DNA from: a bacterium
GTDB taxonomy: Bacteria > UBA8248
Length of the DNA: 64,000 bases
Assembly: GCA_022828125.1 (NCBI GenBank)
Contig: JAJEJD010000008.1
Coordinates: 310,001 to 374,000 of the forward strand
Direction of reading: 5' to 3'
Shown piece by piece: positions 61,001 through 64,000 of this stretch. The position numbers were made by a program, and so were the translations under genes. The notes below the pieces were generated by a model. The model searched no databases, was not told the origin of the DNA, and saw only the letters and a list, made by a program, of their open reading frames with translations. Numbering within the stretch: position 1 is the first letter of the stretch; every line of letters begins with the position of its first letter.

Positions 61001-62872
61001 CTAAGAGGCCGGACCCGCCGAATCCACGGCGAGGGCGCTTTTCTTGGCGCGCGTCATATGGCGCCAGAAAACGATGACCAGCAACACGGAGCCGATGACG
61101 TCCGTCATCTTCTCGGGAACGATCAGCCCCAGACAACAGATGAAGAAAACAGCCCGCTCCCATCCCGCCAGGGGGAGCGAAATGTGCCCGGTGATCGCCG
61201 CCGCCAGGGCCGCCACGCCGATGATACAGGTGATCGACACCCAGAGCGTCTCGCCGAGCGGACCGATGAAAAGCATGGATGGATTATATACGAACGCGAA
61301 GGGAATGAGAAATCCCGCCAAAGAGAGCTGAAACGCCTTCCAGCCCGTGGCGGTCAGGTCCGACTCGGCCACGCCCGAGGCGACGTAGGCCGAAAGCGCC
61401 ACCGGCGGCGTCAGCATCGAGAGAATGGCGAAATAGTAGATGAACATGTGCGCCGCCAGAACGGGGAGGCCGAGCTTGAAAAGCGCCGGACCCAGAAGCG
61501 TTCCCGCCATGATGTAGGCGGCGGCGGTCGGCATTCCCATGCCCATGATCACACAGCCGATGAGCGTCAGGCCAAGCGCGGGCAGGATCATCCCGCCCGA
61601 GATGTTGACGATGAGGCCCGAGAACTTGAGGCCGATGCCCGTATCGTCCACCACGCCGACCACGACGCCGGCGATGGCGCAGGGAACCGCGACGGGGACC
61701 GTCATGCGACCGGCCTTCTCGAGCGCTTCGATTATCTTCTCGAACCCCATGCGGGTCCCCCTGCGCACCCAACTGAGCACCACCACGCCGAGGGCCGCCG
61801 AGGTGGCCGACCACATCAAGGTGAAACCGGCGATCATGTAGCCCAGGAGCAGGATGATCGGAAAGAGCAGAAGGCCGCGCTCCAGGAGGATGCTCTTGAG
61901 TTCCGGCATCTCCTCTTTGCTCAGACCCTTCAGGTTCAGCTTCTTCGCTTCGAGGTCGACCATGAAGAAGAGCGAGACGTAGTAGATGACGGCCGGAATG
62001 GCCGCCGCGCCCGCCACCCTCAAATACGGGGTGCCCGTCATGTCGGCCAGGATGAAGGCCCCGGCCCCCATGATGGGCGGCATGAGCTGTCCGCCCGTGG
62101 AGGCCACCGCCTCCACCGCGCCCGCGTAATGGGGAGCGAAGCCCAGGCGCTTCATCAGCGGGATGGTGAAGATGCCGGTTCCCACGACGTTCGCCGTAGC
62201 GCTCCCGCTGATGGTCCCCATGAGGCTGCTGCTCACGATCGCCGCCTTGGCCGGACCGCCCCGGAACGAACCGGTGAGCCGGATGGCCAGGTCGATGAAC
62301 ATGCGTCCGCCGCCCGAGACTTCGAGCGCCGCCGAGAAGAGCACGAAATAAAACACCACCTCCGCGCTCACGCCCAGCGGAACGCCGAGCAGGCCCTCGA
62401 CGCCCAGGATCTGGAACTCGATGAACTCGGTCAGCAGGATGAAGCGGTGCCCCAGGGCGCCCGGGATCAGGTGGCCGAGAAAATTATAGGCCAGCGCCAC
62501 GACGGCGACCGAGGTGACGCCCCAGCCGAGATAACGACGCGACGCCTCGACGGTCAGGAGGATGTATGCGAGCCCCAAGTAGACATAGCGTGTGGGCACC
62601 TCATCCACGTCGCGGATGCGCTCGTTCAGGAAGTTCCACTCCCACAGATAGAGCAGCGCGATGACCATGGCGATGACGGTCAGGACGTAATCGACGGGGC
62701 CGACGCGGCCTTCCTTTCGGAACGGTTTTGTTAAAAAGACGATGCCCAGCGCGAAGCTCAGGTGAAGCGGCCTGGAAGTAAAGACGTGAAGCATCCCGAA
62801 AAAGGCCCAGTATAGCTGGATAACGGACCAGACGATGGCCAGCAGCGCGACCGGATTCAGGAATCGCTTCAT
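61001..62872 (-). CDS. TRAP transporter fused permease (4TM-12TM)
   Basis: A 623-residue inner-membrane protein, with a small DctQ-like part (residues 1-130) fused to a large DctM-like part. The signature regions are SSLMGTISGSATANVVGTG, EAVASTGGQLMPPIMGAGAF and GMGMPTAAAYIMAGTLLGP. This is the standard fused partner of TAXI binding proteins, and it sits 68 bases before that gene. ATG at 62872 with GGGGA upstream. Confidence 0.95.
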   Translation of the reverse strand: MKRFLNPVALLAIVWSVIQLYWAFFGMLHVFTSRPLHLSFALGIVFLTKPFRKEGRVGPVDYVLTVIAMVIALLYLWEWNFLNERIRDVDEVPTRYVYLGLAYILLTVEASRRYLGWGVTSVAVVALAYNFLGHLIPGALGHRFILLTEFIEFQILGVEGLLGVPLGVSAEVVFYFVLFSAALEVSGGGRMFIDLAIRLTGSFRGGPAKAAIVSSSLMGTISGSATANVVGTGIFTIPLMKRLGFAPHYAGAVEAVASTGGQLMPPIMGAGAFILADMTGTPYLRVAGAAAIPAVIYYVSLFFMVDLEAKKLNLKGLSKEEMPELKSILLERGLLLFPIILLLGYMIAGFTLMWSATSAALGVVVLSWVRRGTRMGFEKIIEALEKAGRMTVPVAVPCAIAGVVVGVVDDTGIGLKFSGLIVNISGGMILPALGLTLIGCVIMGMGMPTAAAYIMAGTLLGPALFKLGLPVLAAHMFIYYFAILSMLTPPVALSAYVASGVAESDLTATGWKAFQLSLAGFLIPFAFVYNPSMLFIGPLGETLWVSITCIIGVAALAAAITGHISLPLAGWERAVFFICCLGLIVPEKMTDVIGSVLLVIVFWRHMTRAKKSALAVDSAGPAS

Positions 62873-63024
62873 GGAAATTCCGTCCCCTTCATGAGGCGTT
62901 TTCGCGACCAAACGCCAGACGCATCAGGAAGCGTCTCACATGAAAATTACAAGCGTATTAAGAGCGCATCGAAACTTATTCCCGCTTATCCGGCGATTCA
63001 ATTCCCGGACATGCAGCGCCTGAC

Positions 63025-64000
63025 TCACTCCGCCCACGGACGCGTGGTGGTCGTCGTGAGGAGTTCGCATCCATCATCCGTCACGAGAACCATCTGCTCG
63101 ATGTTCGTGCCCCCCACCTCGGGCAGCACGAACTGCGGCTCCACACAGAGCACCATGTTGCGCTCTAGCGCCATCTCATTATCCGGCCGGATGATGGGCG
63201 CCTCCACGGTCTCCAGGCCAATGCCGTGCCCCGCCATCGGGAAGAGGTACTGCCCCGCCCCGTTCGCGTTGTCGTCCAGAAACCGGCTCGCCGCCGCATG
63301 AACGTCCGAAGCCCTGGCGCCCGCGCGAACCGCGTCCATCGACGCTTCCGAGGTCGCGATGGTCAACTCCAGCATCTCCTCCACGCTTTTTACGAGTTTT
63401 TTGCCGGGAACCACGGCGGTTCGGTTGACGTCGAACCCATAGCCCTCCACCGCGCCCACGTAGTCGAAGCGAATCAGGTCGCCCGCCTCCAGTTTCCTCT
63501 GCGTCGCCTGCGGCCAGCGCGAACCCCAGCTCGCCCACGGGCCGCTGTGGACGCGGACATAGCGCACGAAATCGGCCCCCGCCCGCATCCCCGCCGCATG
63601 GCCCTCGGCGCACAAGTCGCTCTCGCTCACGCCGGGGCGAACCGCATCGAAAATGGCGGCGTAGCCCGCCTCGACGATCTCCGCCGCGCGCTTGAGGTAA
63701 GCGACCTCGGTTTCGCTCTTCCTCGCGCGAAGCTGCTCCACCAGGGCGTTCGCGTTCGAGAATTGCGCCTCGGGGAGTGCTGTGGTCAAGTCGATGTACA
63801 TCGTGGCCGGCATGATGTCCTCTCCGGCGATTCCCACCCGCGCGCTCCCGGCTCCCAGGCGCTTGAGCTGATTCACCAGGCCTGCGGAGATGTTCGCCTC
63901 CACCCGGACGTTCTCAACGTGCACCATCTCTGCGCGATAGTTTCTATGATCCACGAAGAGAAGCGGCTCTTCCTCAATCGGCAGGACGAGCACGCCGTGG
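63025..64000 (-). CDS. M24-family metallopeptidase (Xaa-Pro peptidase-like), N-terminus beyond the window
   Basis: The frame is open to the right edge, so the beginning of the protein is missing; about 325 residues are visible. It has a creatinase-type N-terminal domain and then the pita-bread catalytic domain. Metal ligands are visible in the usual order: two Asp in IRFDYVGAVEGYGFDVNRT, His in AGHGIGLE, Glu in CVEPQFV and Glu in GTNIEQMVLVTDDG. It may cleave an imido- or amide bond in the compound taken up by the TRAP system. It lies 152 bases upstream of the permease gene. Confidence 0.9.
   Translation of the reverse strand, partial: HGVLVLPIEEEPLLFVDHRNYRAEMVHVENVRVEANISAGLVNQLKRLGAGSARVGIAGEDIMPATMYIDLTTALPEAQFSNANALVEQLRARKSETEVAYLKRAAEIVEAGYAAIFDAVRPGVSESDLCAEGHAAGMRAGADFVRYVRVHSGPWASWGSRWPQATQRKLEAGDLIRFDYVGAVEGYGFDVNRTAVVPGKKLVKSVEEMLELTIATSEASMDAVRAGARASDVHAAASRFLDDNANGAGQYLFPMAGHGIGLETVEAPIIRPDNEMALERNMVLCVEPQFVLPEVGGTNIEQMVLVTDDGCELLTTTTTRPWAE

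Noticed and set aside
61058-62734. 558-codon rightward open frame opposite the TRAP permease
   Set aside because: Antisense shadow; highly charged low-complexity translation.

Overview
This window comes from a high-GC Gram-negative bacterium. The outer-membrane evidence is a TonB-dependent vitamin B12 receptor, a TonB C-terminal protein and two lipobox lipoproteins. The catabolic genes (TRAP and Liv transporters, UbiD decarboxylases, LLM flavin enzymes, CocE hydrolases, a Mo-hydroxylase) suggest a heterotroph from an uncultured environmental lineage. I cannot assign a phylum. Candidate housekeeping promoters repeatedly look like TTGnnn-N18-TAnAAT.

Layout. 1-17 kb: an inositol-phosphate synthase (cut by the left edge), an orphan oligopeptide-type ABC ATPase, nth, a double CDGSH protein, tRNA-Arg(CCG), a TatD-like hydrolase with a protein of unknown family, a chromate transporter, two tandem CocE/NonD hydrolases, a racemase-like protein, an EamA transporter, a frameshifted Gfo/Idh oxidoreductase, an SDR, a benzoylformate-decarboxylase-like ThDP enzyme, a methyltransferase and a cupin. 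17.9-25 kb: a B12 acquisition locus with two cobalamin riboswitches separated by a MITE-like insertion, followed by btuB, btuFCD, a short TonB-like gene and an unrecognised gene. 25-38 kb: a paralogue of the unknown-family protein, a few small genes, an atypical M28 peptidase, two large surface-lipoprotein-like genes, and several kilobases of palindromic and C/G-run repeats. 38-54 kb: a long leftward block with a CoA-transferase, M20 deacylase, LLM oxidoreductase, cysteine-synthase-like enzyme, complete Liv ABC transporter, an AhpD-like selenoprotein, a three-subunit molybdenum hydroxylase and an FAD oxidoreductase. 54-64 kb: a LysR regulator, two UbiD decarboxylases, an LLM enzyme, a cyclase, a TAXI-TRAP transporter and an M24 peptidase cut by the right edge.

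The most notable result is at 43294-44091. What looks like two short adjacent genes is one reading frame interrupted by a single TGA. That TGA replaces the second, reactive cysteine of an AhpD motif (E-x11-C-x2-U-x3-H). It is followed at once by a hairpin whose apical loop begins GGUC, as in bacterial SECIS elements. The protein also has a second, degenerate AhpD-like half. Other points of interest are the split riboswitch leader, a tandem 129-bp promoter/hairpin array upstream of the lipoproteins, an M28 peptidase without the Glu-Glu pair, and a paralogous pair of unknown function.
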